This document shows positions 19,147-28,617 of a stretch of DNA of 64,000 nt, piece after piece. The position numbers and the translations under genes were made by a program. Origin of the DNA: Ochrobactrum teleogrylli. GTDB taxonomy: Bacteria > Pseudomonadota > Alphaproteobacteria > Rhizobiales > Rhizobiaceae. The notes beneath the pieces were generated by a model. That model saw only the letters and a list, made by a program, of their open reading frames with translations, had not been told where the DNA came from and searched no databases. How positions within the stretch are numbered: position 1 is the stretch's first letter; every line of letters begins with the position of its first letter. The DNA lies in NCBI RefSeq assembly GCF_006376685.1, contig NZ_VEWL01000005.1, positions 124,001-188,000 on the forward strand, written 5' to 3'.

Positions 19147-19769
19147 TGGCGGCTGCGGATCAATCATCCGGCAAGGCTCGTGCCTGGCAACGCATGTTGT
19201 CGGGCCGCAGGCTGGACCTGCTCGACCCCTCGCCGCTCGATGTGGAAATCGAAGACATCGCGCATGGCCTCGCCCGCGTGGCGCGCTGGAACGGGCAGAC
19301 TGTCGGCGAACATGCGTTTTCCGTCGCCCAGCACTCCCTGCTGGTGGAAAAGATATTCAATCGCCTCGTGCCCGATGCAAGCGTCGAATGGCAAATCCTG
19401 ACGCTGCTGCATGATGCGCCGGAATATGTCATCGGCGACATGATCTCGCCGTTCAAGGCGGTGATGGGCGGCAATTACAAGCTGATTGAAACACGGCTGC
19501 AAACCGCCATTCACCACCGCTTTTCCCTGCCTGCAACATTGTCCGCAAAGCTAAAACCGCTGGTAAAACGCGCCGATCAGATTGCCGCGTTTTTCGAAGC
19601 CACGCGACTGGCCGGTTTCAGCGAAGGGGAAGCCATCAAATATTTCGGTCGCCCGCGCGGCTTCGATCCAGCCAATCTGGACCTGACCCCACGCCCGACG
19701 CAAAGCGTGCAGAGCGATTTTCTGGCGCGCTTCGCCTTGCTGGAAGAAAAGCGCAAGAGCGGCTCATGA
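19146..19769 (+). CDS. HD-domain hydrolase (YfbR-like)
   Basis: A 207-aa metal-dependent phosphohydrolase. The HD motif series is visible: GEHAFSVAQHSLLVE (first His), LLHDAPEYVIGDM (His-Asp) and KRADQIAAFFEATRL (distal Asp). The pattern resembles 5'-deoxynucleotidases such as YfbR, but the substrate is not proven. The ATG overlaps the ygfZ TGA by one base and its own TGA overlaps the next ATG (ATGA). The conserved coupling suggests one transcript with ygfZ and the phosphatase. Confidence 0.9.
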   Translation: MAAADQSSGKARAWQRMLSGRRLDLLDPSPLDVEIEDIAHGLARVARWNGQTVGEHAFSVAQHSLLVEKIFNRLVPDASVEWQILTLLHDAPEYVIGDMISPFKAVMGGNYKLIETRLQTAIHHRFSLPATLSAKLKPLVKRADQIAAFFEATRLAGFSEGEAIKYFGRPRGFDPANLDLTPRPTQSVQSDFLARFALLEEKRKSGS

Positions 19770-20275
19770 CGCTGATCGCCGTCAGCCCCCTCTCCCAACT
19801 GGCTCAACAGCTTGAGCATCACCGGCCAAGCCATGTCGTAACGCTGACCAGCGGGGATGTTCCGGCATTGCCGGAAAGCGATGCTATGCGGCGTCTGGTG
19901 CTGACATTCAACGACATTACCGAACCGCGTGAAGGCATGGTCGCGCCAGACACGAGCCACGTGCAAGCCTTGCTCGGCTTTGTGCGCGCATGGCCCAAAA
20001 ACGCGCCGCTGCTCATCCATTGCTATGCGGGCATTTCCCGTTCAACCGCAGCCGCCTATATCGCGGCCCTAGCGCTCAATCCGCAAAGCGACGAAGCAGG
20101 GCTGGCAAACGAATTGCGGAAGCGGTCGCCTTCCGCCACGCCGAATATCCGCCTGATCGAGATTGCAGATGAGATTCTGGGACGTAATGGTCGGATGGCT
20201 GCTGCGATCCAATCGATCGGTCGCGGTGCGGAAGCCTTTGAAGGTCAAGTTTTCAGCCTGCCTGTCCGCGTTTGA
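19766..20275 (+). CDS. Tyrosine/dual-specificity-type phosphatase
   Basis: A 169-aa cytoplasmic protein with a classical CX5R phosphatase loop, HCYAGISRSTAAA, near residues 90-102 and a candidate general acid Asp in FNDITEPREG. This places it in the protein tyrosine phosphatase superfamily; the target could be phosphoprotein or a small molecule. It is the third gene of the ygfZ-HD-phosphatase set. Its last 23 bases overlap the 3' end of the convergent recO gene, which may create antisense effects at that junction. Confidence 0.88.
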   Translation: MTLIAVSPLSQLAQQLEHHRPSHVVTLTSGDVPALPESDAMRRLVLTFNDITEPREGMVAPDTSHVQALLGFVRAWPKNAPLLIHCYAGISRSTAAAYIAALALNPQSDEAGLANELRKRSPSATPNIRLIEIADEILGRNGRMAAAIQSIGRGAEAFEGQVFSLPVRV

Positions 20276-20984
20276 GCGCATTTAAAAAGCCGCCGCGGGA
20301 ATCGGGCGGCGTCTGCGCACGCGGTTCCCAGACATGGCGCAGGAAGAAATAACCCGTCATCTTGAAGGCCTGGTCGATGTCGTCAAACGACGATGCACGC
20401 ACTGCCGTGTCATTGACGAAAGCAGGCAGGGCCAAAAGCTTGTCGGCCCAAGGCGCGCCAGCCTCGCGACAAACGGCACGGCCGGATTTCGGCGAGACAT
20501 AGATCAGCTCTTCACGGCGGCCCGTGGCGGCGCATTCCTTGAGATCTAGGCCGAAGCCCAGCTCTTCCAGCATCATGACTTCGAACCGCAGCAGCAATTC
20601 GCCGGACGCGAGCGGATCGTCAAAATGCTCGATGATCAGCCGCAGCGTTTCATAAAGGCCGCGATGGGCGTCGCGTTCCGGCAAGAGCCGCAAATGCGAG
20701 GCCGCAAGCTGGATGCCATAAAGCGCGACAGGCGTTTCAATGAGCCGGGCTGCGGCAAAGCCCAGCGGCTCAATAGTGAAACTGCCCATATGCTCGTCCA
20801 GCCGCGCCCACCATCCGATATCGACATGGTTGCCGGGCTGGAGCAGCGGCTGCATGCGGCGAGATCGCCCGCCGCGCACCATGCCGAGATGTCGGCCATG
20901 TTCACGGGTCATCACTTCGACAATGGCGCTGGTTTCACCATGACGACGTGTGCCGAGAATTATGCCTTCATCATGCCATTCCAT
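20253..20984 (-). CDS. recO: DNA repair protein RecO
   Basis: Mediator of RecA loading in the RecFOR pathway. The 243-aa protein has the N-terminal OB-fold opening MEWHDEGIILGTRRHGETSAIV, the family segment GRHLGMVRGGRSRRMQPLLQPG and a helical C-terminal domain. The zinc-finger cysteines found in many RecO proteins are largely absent (CAATGRREELIYVSPKSGR holds one). It is the last gene of the acpS-lepB-rnc-era-recO operon, 18 bases after era. The 3' end overlaps the convergent phosphatase gene by 23 bases. Confidence 0.93.
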   Translation of the reverse strand: MEWHDEGIILGTRRHGETSAIVEVMTREHGRHLGMVRGGRSRRMQPLLQPGNHVDIGWWARLDEHMGSFTIEPLGFAAARLIETPVALYGIQLAASHLRLLPERDAHRGLYETLRLIIEHFDDPLASGELLLRFEVMMLEELGFGLDLKECAATGRREELIYVSPKSGRAVCREAGAPWADKLLALPAFVNDTAVRASSFDDIDQAFKMTGYFFLRHVWEPRAQTPPDSRGGFLNALKRGQAG

Positions 20985-21002
20985 AGAGGTCAGTTTTAAT
21001 TG

Positions 21003-21938
21003 TCAGGTTGGGAAATCAAGTCCCATTTCGCGATAGCGCTCGGGATCATTGCCCCAGTTTTCGCGCACTTTCACAAACAGGAACAGGTGAACCGTCTGTT
21101 CGAGAATTTCCGAGATTTCCTTGCGCGCCGACTGGCCAATCGCCTTCACCGTCTCGCCCTTGTGACCAAGCACGATCTTCTTCTGGCTTTCGCGCTCGAC
21201 ATAGATGACCTGCTCGATACGAACCGAGCCATCCTTGCGCTCTTCCCAGCGTTCCGTTTCCACGGTCGATGCATAGGGGAGTTCTTCATGCAGGCGTAGG
21301 TAAAGCTTCTCGCGGGTGATTTCGGCTGCGAGCTGGCGCATCGGCATGTCGGAAATCTGGTCTTCCGGATAATACCACGGGCCGTTCGGCACGTTTTCAG
21401 CCAGATATTTCGCCAGATCCTTGCAGCCAGAGCCATTCAGTGCCGAGATCATGAATGTCTGGTCGAAGGTCACGAGTTCATTGGCCTTCTGTGCCAGCGT
21501 CAGCAGAACCGGGGGATCGACGCGGTCCACCTTGTTCAGCACCAGCACCTTCTTCTGGCGCACATTCTTCAGGCTTTCCAAAAGCGCTTCGGCATTCTCA
21601 TTGAGACCGCCCTGCGCGTCCAGCAGAACCAGGATGATATCCGCATCCTTCGCACCGCCCCAGGCGGTGGTAACCATGGCGCGGTCGAGCCTGCGCTTCG
21701 GGCGGAATATGCCGGGGGTGTCGACCAAAACGATCTGAGCCGGACCCTCGATGAAGATGCCGCGCACCAGTGCGCGTGTTGTCTGCACCTTGTGCGTGAC
21801 AATCGATACTTTCGTGCCCACAAGCTGGTTGACCAGTGTGGATTTCCCCGCATTTGGCGCCCCGATCAGCGCAACAAAGCCCGAGCGGGTCTGCCCGGTT
21901 TCCGTTTCGCTTTCTGTCGGTGTCGTCCGATTATTCAT
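21003..21938 (-). CDS. era: GTPase Era
   Basis: Essential GTPase in 16S rRNA maturation and 30S assembly. The 311-aa protein has the G motifs GAPNAGKST (G1), DTPGIF (G3), LNKVDRV (G4) and MISALNGSG (G5), then a C-terminal KH domain with KIVLGHKGETVKAIGQSARKEI. The N-terminus is about ten residues longer than in E. coli Era (a Thr/Glu-rich start). Genes rnc upstream and recO downstream, all on the same strand, form the conserved rnc-era-recO set. Confidence 0.97.
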   Translation of the reverse strand: MNNRTTPTESETETGQTRSGFVALIGAPNAGKSTLVNQLVGTKVSIVTHKVQTTRALVRGIFIEGPAQIVLVDTPGIFRPKRRLDRAMVTTAWGGAKDADIILVLLDAQGGLNENAEALLESLKNVRQKKVLVLNKVDRVDPPVLLTLAQKANELVTFDQTFMISALNGSGCKDLAKYLAENVPNGPWYYPEDQISDMPMRQLAAEITREKLYLRLHEELPYASTVETERWEERKDGSVRIEQVIYVERESQKKIVLGHKGETVKAIGQSARKEISEILEQTVHLFLFVKVRENWGNDPERYREMGLDFPT

Positions 21939-22082
21939 TGTCCATCCTTCCAGACGATATTTTTATAGAGCGTGATCCCCTTGGCACGCCCGCCTCCCGT
22001 GCGACCTGTCGTCATTACAACGAAATTTGTCGCAATCGATCGATTATAACCGATCTCGATTGAAAAAACGTGAGTTCTTGCG

Positions 22083-22787
22083 TCATATAGTTTCGTCGCG
22101 CTTCCACACGCCTTGGCGGTAGAGCATGGCCTCTGCAGCACTCTGTTCGGCGATGCGCTTGGAGCGCCCCTCACCGTTTTCCGGCGCAAAGCCTTTCACC
22201 TGAACTTCGACCACGAAAAGCGGGTCATGGTCCGGGCCGCTGCGGCTCAGGACCGAATAGGACGGGTGCACATTGCCCTGCTGATGCGCCCATTCCTGCA
22301 ATTCCGTCTTGGCATCGCGGCGCCCTGCGCCGGTCTCCAGCGACCGTTTCTTCCAATAACGCTTAATGAAGGAGCGCGCGGCTTCAAGGCCGCCGTCGAG
22401 ATAGATCGTCGCGATCAGCGCTTCCACGACATCGGCGCGCACATTCATGAGGCGCTTGTCGTTCAGCGATTTGATATCGGAGCCGGTGTGAATGAAATTG
22501 GCGAGACCGATTTCGTCGGCAATCGCCGCACAGGTTTCGGCATTGACGAGCGCGTTGAGGCGCACCGACAATTCGCCTTCGGAAGCCTCGGGAAATGCCT
22601 CGAACAGCATTTCTGCGACAGCGAGCCCCAGCACACGGTCGCCGAGAAATTCCAGCCGCTCATAATTCGCCCGCGATGGGGCCTGTACACTTGAATGCGT
22701 GAGCGCACGTTCCAGCCGTTTCAAATTAAGAAAACGGTGTCCTGTGCGCTCTTCCAGAATGGATGCTGCCTGCCCTGCGGAAACCAT
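22083..22787 (-). CDS. rnc: Ribonuclease III
   Basis: Double-strand-specific endoribonuclease for rRNA and mRNA processing. The 234-aa protein carries the nuclease signature ERLEFLGDRVLGLAVAEMLF and acidic site residues in VRADVVEALIATIYLDGG, then a C-terminal dsRNA-binding domain (KTELQEWAHQQGNVHPSYSV). The start is placed at 22787 because MVSAGQAASILEERTGH matches Brucella RNase III as I recall it and GGAA precedes it. The ATG at 22823 would overlap lepB by 35 bases without a ribosome site. The lepB stop is one base before this start, indicating coupling. Confidence 0.94.
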   Translation of the reverse strand: MVSAGQAASILEERTGHRFLNLKRLERALTHSSVQAPSRANYERLEFLGDRVLGLAVAEMLFEAFPEASEGELSVRLNALVNAETCAAIADEIGLANFIHTGSDIKSLNDKRLMNVRADVVEALIATIYLDGGLEAARSFIKRYWKKRSLETGAGRRDAKTELQEWAHQQGNVHPSYSVLSRSGPDHDPLFVVEVQVKGFAPENGEGRSKRIAEQSAAEAMLYRQGVWKRDETI

Positions 22788-22788
22788 C

Positions 22789-23571
22789 TCAGTTTCCGGT
22801 GACGGCCGTGTGGGGCGCAGCATTCACAGAACTGAACAGACGGCTGAAACGCACATCGGTCGGCCATTTCCAGATTTCCAGCGGGCTGGCTTTGTCCGCG
22901 ATGGAGAAGAAAATAATATTGGCGCGACCGACGAGGTTCTCGAACGGCACATAGCCGACGCCGAAACGGCTATCGAGCGAGTTGTCGCGATTGTCGCCCA
23001 TCATGAAGTAATGACCGGCTGGCACTTCGAAGACGCGGGTATCGTCGCCGATGGAATTGGGTGCAAGATCAAGCGTGTCGTAGGTCACGCCATCCGGTAA
23101 CGTCTCACGATAGACCTCGACCGGACGGTTTTCTTCCGTCACATCGGGATTGTCGATGGTGCCGATGCGGTCGCGCTTGACCGGCTGGTCGTTGATATAA
23201 AGCACACCACCGCGCATCTGCACGCGGTCACCCGGCAGGCCGATCACACGCTTGATGTAATCAACGGACGTGTCGCTCGGCAGCTTGAAAACCACCACGT
23301 CGCCGCGCTTCGGTTCCGCGCTCCAGATACGTCCCGAAAAAAGGTCGAGACCAAAAGGCAGCGAAAAGCGCGAATAGCCATAGGCATATTTCGACACGAA
23401 CAGATAATCGCCTTCCAGAAGCGTCGGGCGCATCGAGCCCGATGGAATGCTGAATGGCTGGAAAAGAATGGTGCGGATCACCAGCGCCAGCAGCAGCGCC
23501 TGCACGATAACGCTGATGGTTTCGCCGAGGCCGCCGGACTTCTTGGTTTCACTCTTGCTGGACACGCTCAT
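22789..23571 (-). CDS. lepB: Signal peptidase I
   Basis: Membrane-bound Ser/Lys peptidase removing Sec signal peptides on the periplasmic side. The 260-aa protein has one N-terminal transmembrane segment (SVIVQALLLALVIRTILFQPF), then the catalytic Ser in FSIPSGSMRPTL, the Lys in YIKRVIGLPGDRV, and the box-E signature MGDNRDNSLDSRFG. It is the third gene of the DUF2062-acpS-lepB-rnc-era-recO unit; its TGA lies next to the rnc ATG. Confidence 0.96.
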   Translation of the reverse strand: MSVSSKSETKKSGGLGETISVIVQALLLALVIRTILFQPFSIPSGSMRPTLLEGDYLFVSKYAYGYSRFSLPFGLDLFSGRIWSAEPKRGDVVVFKLPSDTSVDYIKRVIGLPGDRVQMRGGVLYINDQPVKRDRIGTIDNPDVTEENRPVEVYRETLPDGVTYDTLDLAPNSIGDDTRVFEVPAGHYFMMGDNRDNSLDSRFGVGYVPFENLVGRANIIFFSIADKASPLEIWKWPTDVRFSRLFSSVNAAPHTAVTGN

Positions 23572-23711
23572 TGTCTCTCCGCTTGCGATAACGCGATCTA
23601 ATAACCGCTAAGATTGCGTGAGGCAATCCGCGCACTGCTTTCTCGCACGATTATGAGCAGGAGTTTACCTGTCACAATCCCAACAAGTTTCGTGTGGGCT
23701 ACCAAAACCGC

Positions 23712-24116
23712 TCAAGCCGGTTCCGGCAACGCCTCGATGATCACGAAAGCCTGCGCGAGAGGAAAATCATCGGTAATTGTCAGATGTATGGCAGCGCGTG
23801 TTCCCGGCGGCAGGAGTTTCTGCAACTGGGTGGCAGCTCCGCCCGTCAGATGCATGGTGGGCTTGCCGGAGGGCAGGTTCACCACCCCCATGTCGCGCCA
23901 GAACACACCGCGCGCAATGCCGGTGCCGAGCGCCTTGGCGCAAGCTTCCTTGGCGGCGAAGCGCTTGGCATAGGATGCAGCCCGCTGCTGGCGTCCATCC
24001 GATTTCTTCTGTTCGATTTCGGTATAAACCCGATTGCGGAAGCGGTCGCCGTGCCGCTCAAGCGCTTTTTCGATACGCCGGATATCGATAAGGTCACTGC
24101 CTATTCCGACGATCAT
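23712..24116 (-). CDS. acpS: Holo-[acyl-carrier-protein] synthase
   Basis: Transfers 4'-phosphopantetheine from CoA to acyl carrier protein. The 134-aa length fits the family. Key residues: Asp in [18 protein letters not shown] and Glu in [16 protein letters not shown], which bind magnesium and CoA. It overlaps the upstream DUF2062 gene by 4 bases and lies 140 bases upstream of lepB in the conserved rhizobial order. Confidence 0.96.
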   Translation of the reverse strand: MIVGIGSDLIDIRRIEKALERHGDRFRNRVYTEIEQKKSDGRQQRAASYAKRFAAKEACAKALGTGIARGVFWRDMGVVNLPSGKPTMHLTGGAATQLQKLLPPGTRAAIHLTITDDFPLAQAFVIIEALPEPA

Positions 24117-24688
24117 GTTTGCTGCAGCCCCCGTTCGCCGTGCAGCCTGTGCTTTTCAGCCAGTCGCTCCACACGACGACGGCGAAAGCCCGAGACAGCA
24201 TAGCGTGTCACAAAATAGACAAGCACGGCGCAGGCTGCGCCCAGAATTGTCGAACCGAACAGCATCGGCTTCAGAAGCGGCGTCCAGATTTCATCGAAAT
24301 GCATCGTTTCGAGAGCACGGCCAAAATGCACAGGCGGCGCTGCATCTACACTGCCATTCATGATGAAGCGGCCCAGTTCGAACGTGCTGCCCCAGATGAA
24401 GGGTAAAGTCAGCGGATTGGCCAGCGTGGTGCCGATGGCGGCAGCTGCAATATTTCCTGCCAGAAAATAGGCAAGCACAATCGCAATGATCAGATGAAAG
24501 CCGAAGAACGGGGTGAATGCCGAGAAGACACCCACAGCCAATCCTGCCGCCACCGCATGCGGCGACGCGGTGATGCGCAGAATCCTCTTGCCCCCGTACT
24601 TGAAAGAACGGGAAAAGGAGCGACGCGGCCAGAGCATAAGTCTCAGGCGCTCGCGTCGGGTCAGCGGATTTCGGCGTTGGAACAACAT
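24113..24688 (-). CDS. DUF2062 membrane protein
   Basis: A 191-aa inner-membrane protein with a basic N-terminus (many Arg) and three or four hydrophobic segments. The segment [27 protein letters not shown] followed by [15 protein letters not shown] is the DUF2062 signature. The function is unknown. It is the apparent first gene of the acpS-lepB-rnc-era-recO operon, overlapping acpS by 4 bases, which suggests a role in envelope or lipid processes, though that is inference. Confidence 0.88.
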   Translation of the reverse strand: MLFQRRNPLTRRERLRLMLWPRRSFSRSFKYGGKRILRITASPHAVAAGLAVGVFSAFTPFFGFHLIIAIVLAYFLAGNIAAAAIGTTLANPLTLPFIWGSTFELGRFIMNGSVDAAPPVHFGRALETMHFDEIWTPLLKPMLFGSTILGAACAVLVYFVTRYAVSGFRRRRVERLAEKHRLHGERGLQQT

Positions 24689-24749
24689 GGGCTCTTAATA
24701 CTGCTCTCCTCGAGCGGAAACAATTGCTTTTATTAGATCATCCTATCGA

Positions 24750-25607
24750 TCATGCATCGCGGTATTCTGTCGGCGCCAGCTCTGGTTTCGGCTGGTAATG
24801 ACGAGGGGATACGCCCAGCATGCGGCGAAACATTGTCGTAAAGGCCGAAACACTGTCATAGCCGAGATCGAGCGCCACGCTGGTTACGGCTTCTCCTTCC
24901 GAAAGCCGGGGAACGGCGGCGAAGAGACAGGCCTGCTGACGCCACACCGAAAGGCTCACCCCTGTCTCGCGCTGGAAATGCCGGGTAAAGGAGCGCCTGC
25001 TCATGGCAAGCCTGTCCGCCCAGTCATCGATTGTGACGCGCGAAGATGGGTTCTTGACAAAGTCGCGACAGAGCTTTTGCAAGCGCGGGTCGTTCGGAAT
25101 GGGCAGTCCAAGCGACCTTTGCGGCAGCGTATGCAGATCACGCAGGATCAGTTCGATAACCAGCGCGTCGCGGCTGCCCGCTTCCGGTATGCTGTCGATC
25201 ATGGTCGCATCGATGATGAGACAGCGCATCAGATCGGTCAGCCCCACGACATGCAGATAGTCGGGCACGCCGGATACGGCATCGGTGCTGATATAGATCG
25301 AGCGCATATAGACATCGCCGACGATCTCGACCGAATGCTCGATGCCAGCCGGTATCCACATGGCATGATCGCCGGGGATCATCCAGCGACCGGCATTGGT
25401 TGTAACCAGAACGACGCCCTGCGAAGCACACAACAGCTGCGCACGCGAATGGCTGTGGAGCGGTACGAAATAGCCGTCGGGATATTTCGTCGGAAGCGCC
25501 ACTACCGGCCCGGTCATGGTCTCCAGCATCGCCACGCGGTCTTCGTGGAATCTTTGCAGTTCCTCGCTCTCGGGTAAGAAAAGACGTGATGGCGATGGCG
25601 GCTTCAT
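24750..25607 (-). CDS. AraC-family transcriptional regulator with cupin-like sensor domain
   Basis: A 285-aa regulator. The N-terminal half is a cupin-type sensor (VPLHSHSRAQLLCASQGVVL... and MIPGDHAMWIPAGIEHSVEI). The C-terminal ~100 residues hold two AraC helix-turn-helix units (IDDWADRLAMSRRSFTRHF and VTSVALDLGYDSVSAFTTMF). The start at MKPPSPS is used; a GTG at 25643 would add 12 residues. It is divergent from an Fsr-like MFS exporter, with 313 bases between, so it probably controls that exporter; the ligand is unknown. This subtype resembles regulators of neighbouring efflux genes. Confidence 0.87.
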   Translation of the reverse strand: MKPPSPSRLFLPESEELQRFHEDRVAMLETMTGPVVALPTKYPDGYFVPLHSHSRAQLLCASQGVVLVTTNAGRWMIPGDHAMWIPAGIEHSVEIVGDVYMRSIYISTDAVSGVPDYLHVVGLTDLMRCLIIDATMIDSIPEAGSRDALVIELILRDLHTLPQRSLGLPIPNDPRLQKLCRDFVKNPSSRVTIDDWADRLAMSRRSFTRHFQRETGVSLSVWRQQACLFAAVPRLSEGEAVTSVALDLGYDSVSAFTTMFRRMLGVSPRHYQPKPELAPTEYRDA

Positions 25608-25920
25608 CTCAAATTCGTTCTTAAACAGCTTAGCTTGGCCCACTCTGACAAGTAATGGACCAAATCACGAAAGCGGGCGGCGAGCAATATGCTTATGAAG
25701 AGAGAACTGGAGAGTACGCTTGACGAAATCTCCTTTCGGAATGGCATCCAAACGCTCCTTTTCTTTCCAATATGCGGGAAGGTTGGAACGAAAGACGGAT
25801 ACTTCTTATAAAATGCGTTTGATCTGATTGAATTGGGTCGGCGCTCTGCACGTTTATTTTAACGCACATCTTATCCGAAAACCGCTGATGCTTTTCGGGA
25901 TGTGTTCGAGGAGTCGCATT
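25608..25920. promoter_or_regulatory. Divergent control region between araC-type regulator and MFS exporter
   Basis: A region of 313 bases with no gene supported. It must contain promoters for both genes and presumably the AraC-type binding sites, although I cannot point to a clear repeated operator. The exporter ribosome site (GAGGAG) lies at its right end. Confidence 0.4.
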
Positions 25921-27138
25921 ATGAGCATGAGTGCTGCGCAGCAGCCGTCCAACAGCGGTGCGGACAATACGGTCCTCACCATCATATTGGCCACAAGCAT
26001 GGGCCACTTTCTGAACGACATGATGCAGTCGCTCCTTCCGGCCATCTATCCGATGCTGAAGGACAATTACAGCCTGTCCTTCTGGCAGATTGGTCTTCTC
26101 ACCTTCACTTTCCAGATGACGGCATCCATTTTGCAGCCGCTCGTCGGCATCTATACCGACCGCAAGCCGATGCCTTATTCGCTGTCTTTCGGCATGGGTT
26201 GCACACTTGTCGGCCTCGTGCTGCTGGCGACCGCGCATCATTATTCGGTACTGCTGATGGGCGCTGCCTGCGTCGGCTTCGGCTCGTCCGTTTTCCATCC
26301 GGAAGCATCGCGGGTTGCACGACTGGCCTCGGGCGGCAAGCACGGTTTCGCACAATCGCTGTTTCAGGTGGGCGGTAACTTCGGTTCGTCAATCGGCCCG
26401 CTGCTTGCGGCATTCGTCGTGCTGCCCTTCGGCCAGATCAGCGTTTCGTGGTTCTCGATCGCAGCTTTGGCGGGCATGTTGCTGCTCTGGTATGTCGGCA
26501 ACTGGTACAATCGCTATCGTTTGGCCAATGCCCGCAGGGCTCAGCCTGACAAGACGCTGCCGCTGCCGCGTAACCGCGTAATCGCCACGGTGGCCGTGCT
26601 CGCGCTGCTGATCTTCACCAAATATATCTACATGGCGAGCCTGACGAGCTACTACACCTTCTACACGATCCACCATTTCGGCGTGTCGGTGCAGACCTCG
26701 CAGATCCTGCTGTTCCTCTTCCTCGGCGCTGTGGCCGCGGGAACGATATTTGGTGGCCCGATCGGTGATCGCATCGGAACGCGCAAAGTGATCTGGGTGT
26801 CGATCCTCGGCGTTTTGCCCTTCACTCTGGCTTTGCCTTACGCAAATCTTGAGATGACGGCTGTGCTGACCGTGATCATCGGCTTCATCCTGGCCTCGGC
26901 CTTCCCTGCCATCGTGGTCTTTGCGCAGGAACTGCTTCCGGGACGTGTAGGCATGGTGTCCGGTCTGTTCTTCGGCTTTGCCTTCGGCATGGCTGGCATC
27001 GCAGCCGCAGTTCTTGGCATCGTCGCCGACCGCAAGGGCATCGAGTTCGTCTATACGATCTGCTCGTACCTGCCATTGCTCGGCCTTCTGACTGTCTTCC
27101 TGCCAAAGCTGGAAAAGAACCGCAAAGCGAAAGCCTGA
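25921..27138 (+). CDS. MFS exporter of the Fsr (fosmidomycin-resistance) type
   Basis: A 405-aa inner-membrane transporter with about 12 predicted helices. Signatures of the Fsr group are visible: ATSMGHFLNDMMQSLLPAIYPML near the N-terminus, GFGSSVFHPEASRVARLASGG in the third to fourth helix region, and SLFQVGGNFGSSIGPLLAAF. The start at 25921 has GAGGAG 8 bases upstream and removes an unsupported 31-residue extension. It is divergent from an AraC-type regulator. Export of a drug or metabolite is inferred from family; the substrate is unknown. A strong hairpin follows the stop. Confidence 0.9.
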   Translation: MSMSAAQQPSNSGADNTVLTIILATSMGHFLNDMMQSLLPAIYPMLKDNYSLSFWQIGLLTFTFQMTASILQPLVGIYTDRKPMPYSLSFGMGCTLVGLVLLATAHHYSVLLMGAACVGFGSSVFHPEASRVARLASGGKHGFAQSLFQVGGNFGSSIGPLLAAFVVLPFGQISVSWFSIAALAGMLLLWYVGNWYNRYRLANARRAQPDKTLPLPRNRVIATVAVLALLIFTKYIYMASLTSYYTFYTIHHFGVSVQTSQILLFLFLGAVAAGTIFGGPIGDRIGTRKVIWVSILGVLPFTLALPYANLEMTAVLTVIIGFILASAFPAIVVFAQELLPGRVGMVSGLFFGFAFGMAGIAAAVLGIVADRKGIEFVYTICSYLPLLGLLTVFLPKLEKNRKAKA

Positions 27139-27153
27139 GCCCGAACTTGAAAA

Positions 27154-27178
27154 GCGCTCCCCCGAAGAGGGGGAGCGC
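27154..27178 (+). terminator. Strong GC-rich hairpin after the MFS gene
   Basis: GCGCTCCCCC (27154-27163) pairs perfectly with GGGGGAGCGC (27169-27178) across a 5-base loop, 15 bases after the stop. No T-run follows, so it may work as a bidirectional block with the next hairpin in this convergent gap. Confidence 0.6.
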
Positions 27179-27246
27179 CGCACGTCCCCCAACGGCGGCG
27201 CTCCCATGCCACTGACCTTTTGACGGCCCGGTACAGCGGCATCTCC

Positions 27247-27270
27247 AGAACGGTTCCTCGGAACCGCTCG
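27247..27270. repeat. Hairpin of the AGAGCGGTTCC family (copy near hemN end)
   Basis: AGAACGGTTCC (27247-27257) faces GGAACCGCTCG (27260-27270) with only two bases between. The same arms occur in the intergenic element upstream of pepN (60664-60703) and as a lone left arm at 38632-38642. It sits 13 bases beyond the hemN stop codon on the minus strand and may terminate hemN. Confidence 0.6.
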
Positions 27271-27282
27271 ATCAAATGCAGA

Positions 27283-28617
27283 TCACACGGCGAAGCTGAA
27301 GCCTTGCACCGTTTCCCTGCGAAATTCGTCAAAGGCCGCCGCGACGAGGCGGATCAGCGGCTTGCCGTCTTCAGTAGCGCGGATGAGGCTACCCTTCACT
27401 TCGACCAGACCATCGGCGACCAGCGGGCGCAGCAAGGCGAGTTCATCAGAGAACTCCATACCCGGCGCCACATCATCGAGATCGACCTCAAAATTGCACA
27501 TCAGCGCGGTGATAATTGCCGAACGCAGCCGGTCGCTTTCGCGCATGGTATAGCCGCGCACCGTGGCAAGTTCGCCCGCATCGACGGTCTTGCGATACTG
27601 CCCGATATCGGGAATGTTCTGCGCATAGCCGCCCGGAAATTGCGAGATGGAGGACGGCCCAAAACCGATCAGGGTCTGGCTTCGATCCGTGGTATAGCCC
27701 TGGAAATTGCGATGCAGCAGCCCCTTGCGGGAAGCAACGGCCAGCGCATCGTTCGGCAAGGCATAGTGATCTATACCCACCGGCTCGTAGCCGAGAGCGG
27801 AAAAACAGTCAGCCACCACTCGCGACTGCGCAAAGCGCGCTTCAGCGTCGGGCAGTTGGCTCGCATCGATCAGTCGCTGGTTGGCGCGGCGCTGCGGCAG
27901 ATGTGCATAACCATAGCAGGCAACGCGGTCCGGACGTAGCGCGGCAACCGTCTCGCAGGTGCGGCGCAGACTGTCCACCGTCTGCATCGGTAGACCATAG
28001 ATGAGATCGAAATTGATTTTCTCGATGCCCTCACCGCGCAAAAGCCATGTGGCTTCCGACACGGTTTCCATCATCTGCACCCGGCCAATGGCCTTTTGCA
28101 CACGAATATCGATATCCTGGACGCCAAGGCTGGCGCGGTTGACGCCCATGAAAGCCAGCGTCCTGACGAGGTCCGGCGTGACAGAGCGCGGATCAAGCTC
28201 AATGGCATGCTCCATCGTCGGCGCAAATTCGAACACAGAGCGCAGCGCTGTGATAATTTCCAGAAACTGGGAAGAATTCAGGATCGAAGGCGTTCCGCCG
28301 CCCCAGTGCAGATGGGTGACGCGCGGACGGCCGGTCAGCACATGGCCCACCGTTTCGATTTCGTTCAATAGCGAATGATAGAAACTCTCGACGACATCGT
28401 CGCGTATGGCGACCTTGGCGTGGCAGCCACAATAATAGCAGAGCTGCTTGCAATAAGGCACATGGATGTAGAGTGAGGTGCCCTCGCCCGGGCCAATCTG
28501 GCGAAGCCAGCGATGCGCAGTCTCGGATGCGAAGGGAACGAAATCGGCAGCCGTCGGAAAGGACGTATAGCGCGGAACAGCAAGTGCAGCGTAACGCTTT
28601 ATCGCTTCTTCATGCAT
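27283..28617 (-). CDS. hemN: Oxygen-independent coproporphyrinogen III oxidase HemN
   Basis: Radical-SAM enzyme converting coproporphyrinogen III to protoporphyrinogen IX without oxygen. The 444-aa protein has the cluster motif YCKQLCYYCGCH near residue 60 (CX3CX2C), then WGGGTPSILNSSQFLEII and INFDLIYGLPMQT. The start at 28617 gives MHEEAIKRYAALAVPRYTSFPTA, typical of the family; the longer frame is unsupported. A perfect FNR box lies about 260 bases upstream and an FnrN-type regulator gene is next, so micro- or anaerobic induction is expected. Confidence 0.95.
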   Translation of the reverse strand: MHEEAIKRYAALAVPRYTSFPTAADFVPFASETAHRWLRQIGPGEGTSLYIHVPYCKQLCYYCGCHAKVAIRDDVVESFYHSLLNEIETVGHVLTGRPRVTHLHWGGGTPSILNSSQFLEIITALRSVFEFAPTMEHAIELDPRSVTPDLVRTLAFMGVNRASLGVQDIDIRVQKAIGRVQMMETVSEATWLLRGEGIEKINFDLIYGLPMQTVDSLRRTCETVAALRPDRVACYGYAHLPQRRANQRLIDASQLPDAEARFAQSRVVADCFSALGYEPVGIDHYALPNDALAVASRKGLLHRNFQGYTTDRSQTLIGFGPSSISQFPGGYAQNIPDIGQYRKTVDAGELATVRGYTMRESDRLRSAIITALMCNFEVDLDDVAPGMEFSDELALLRPLVADGLVEVKGSLIRATEDGKPLIRLVAAAFDEFRRETVQGFSFAV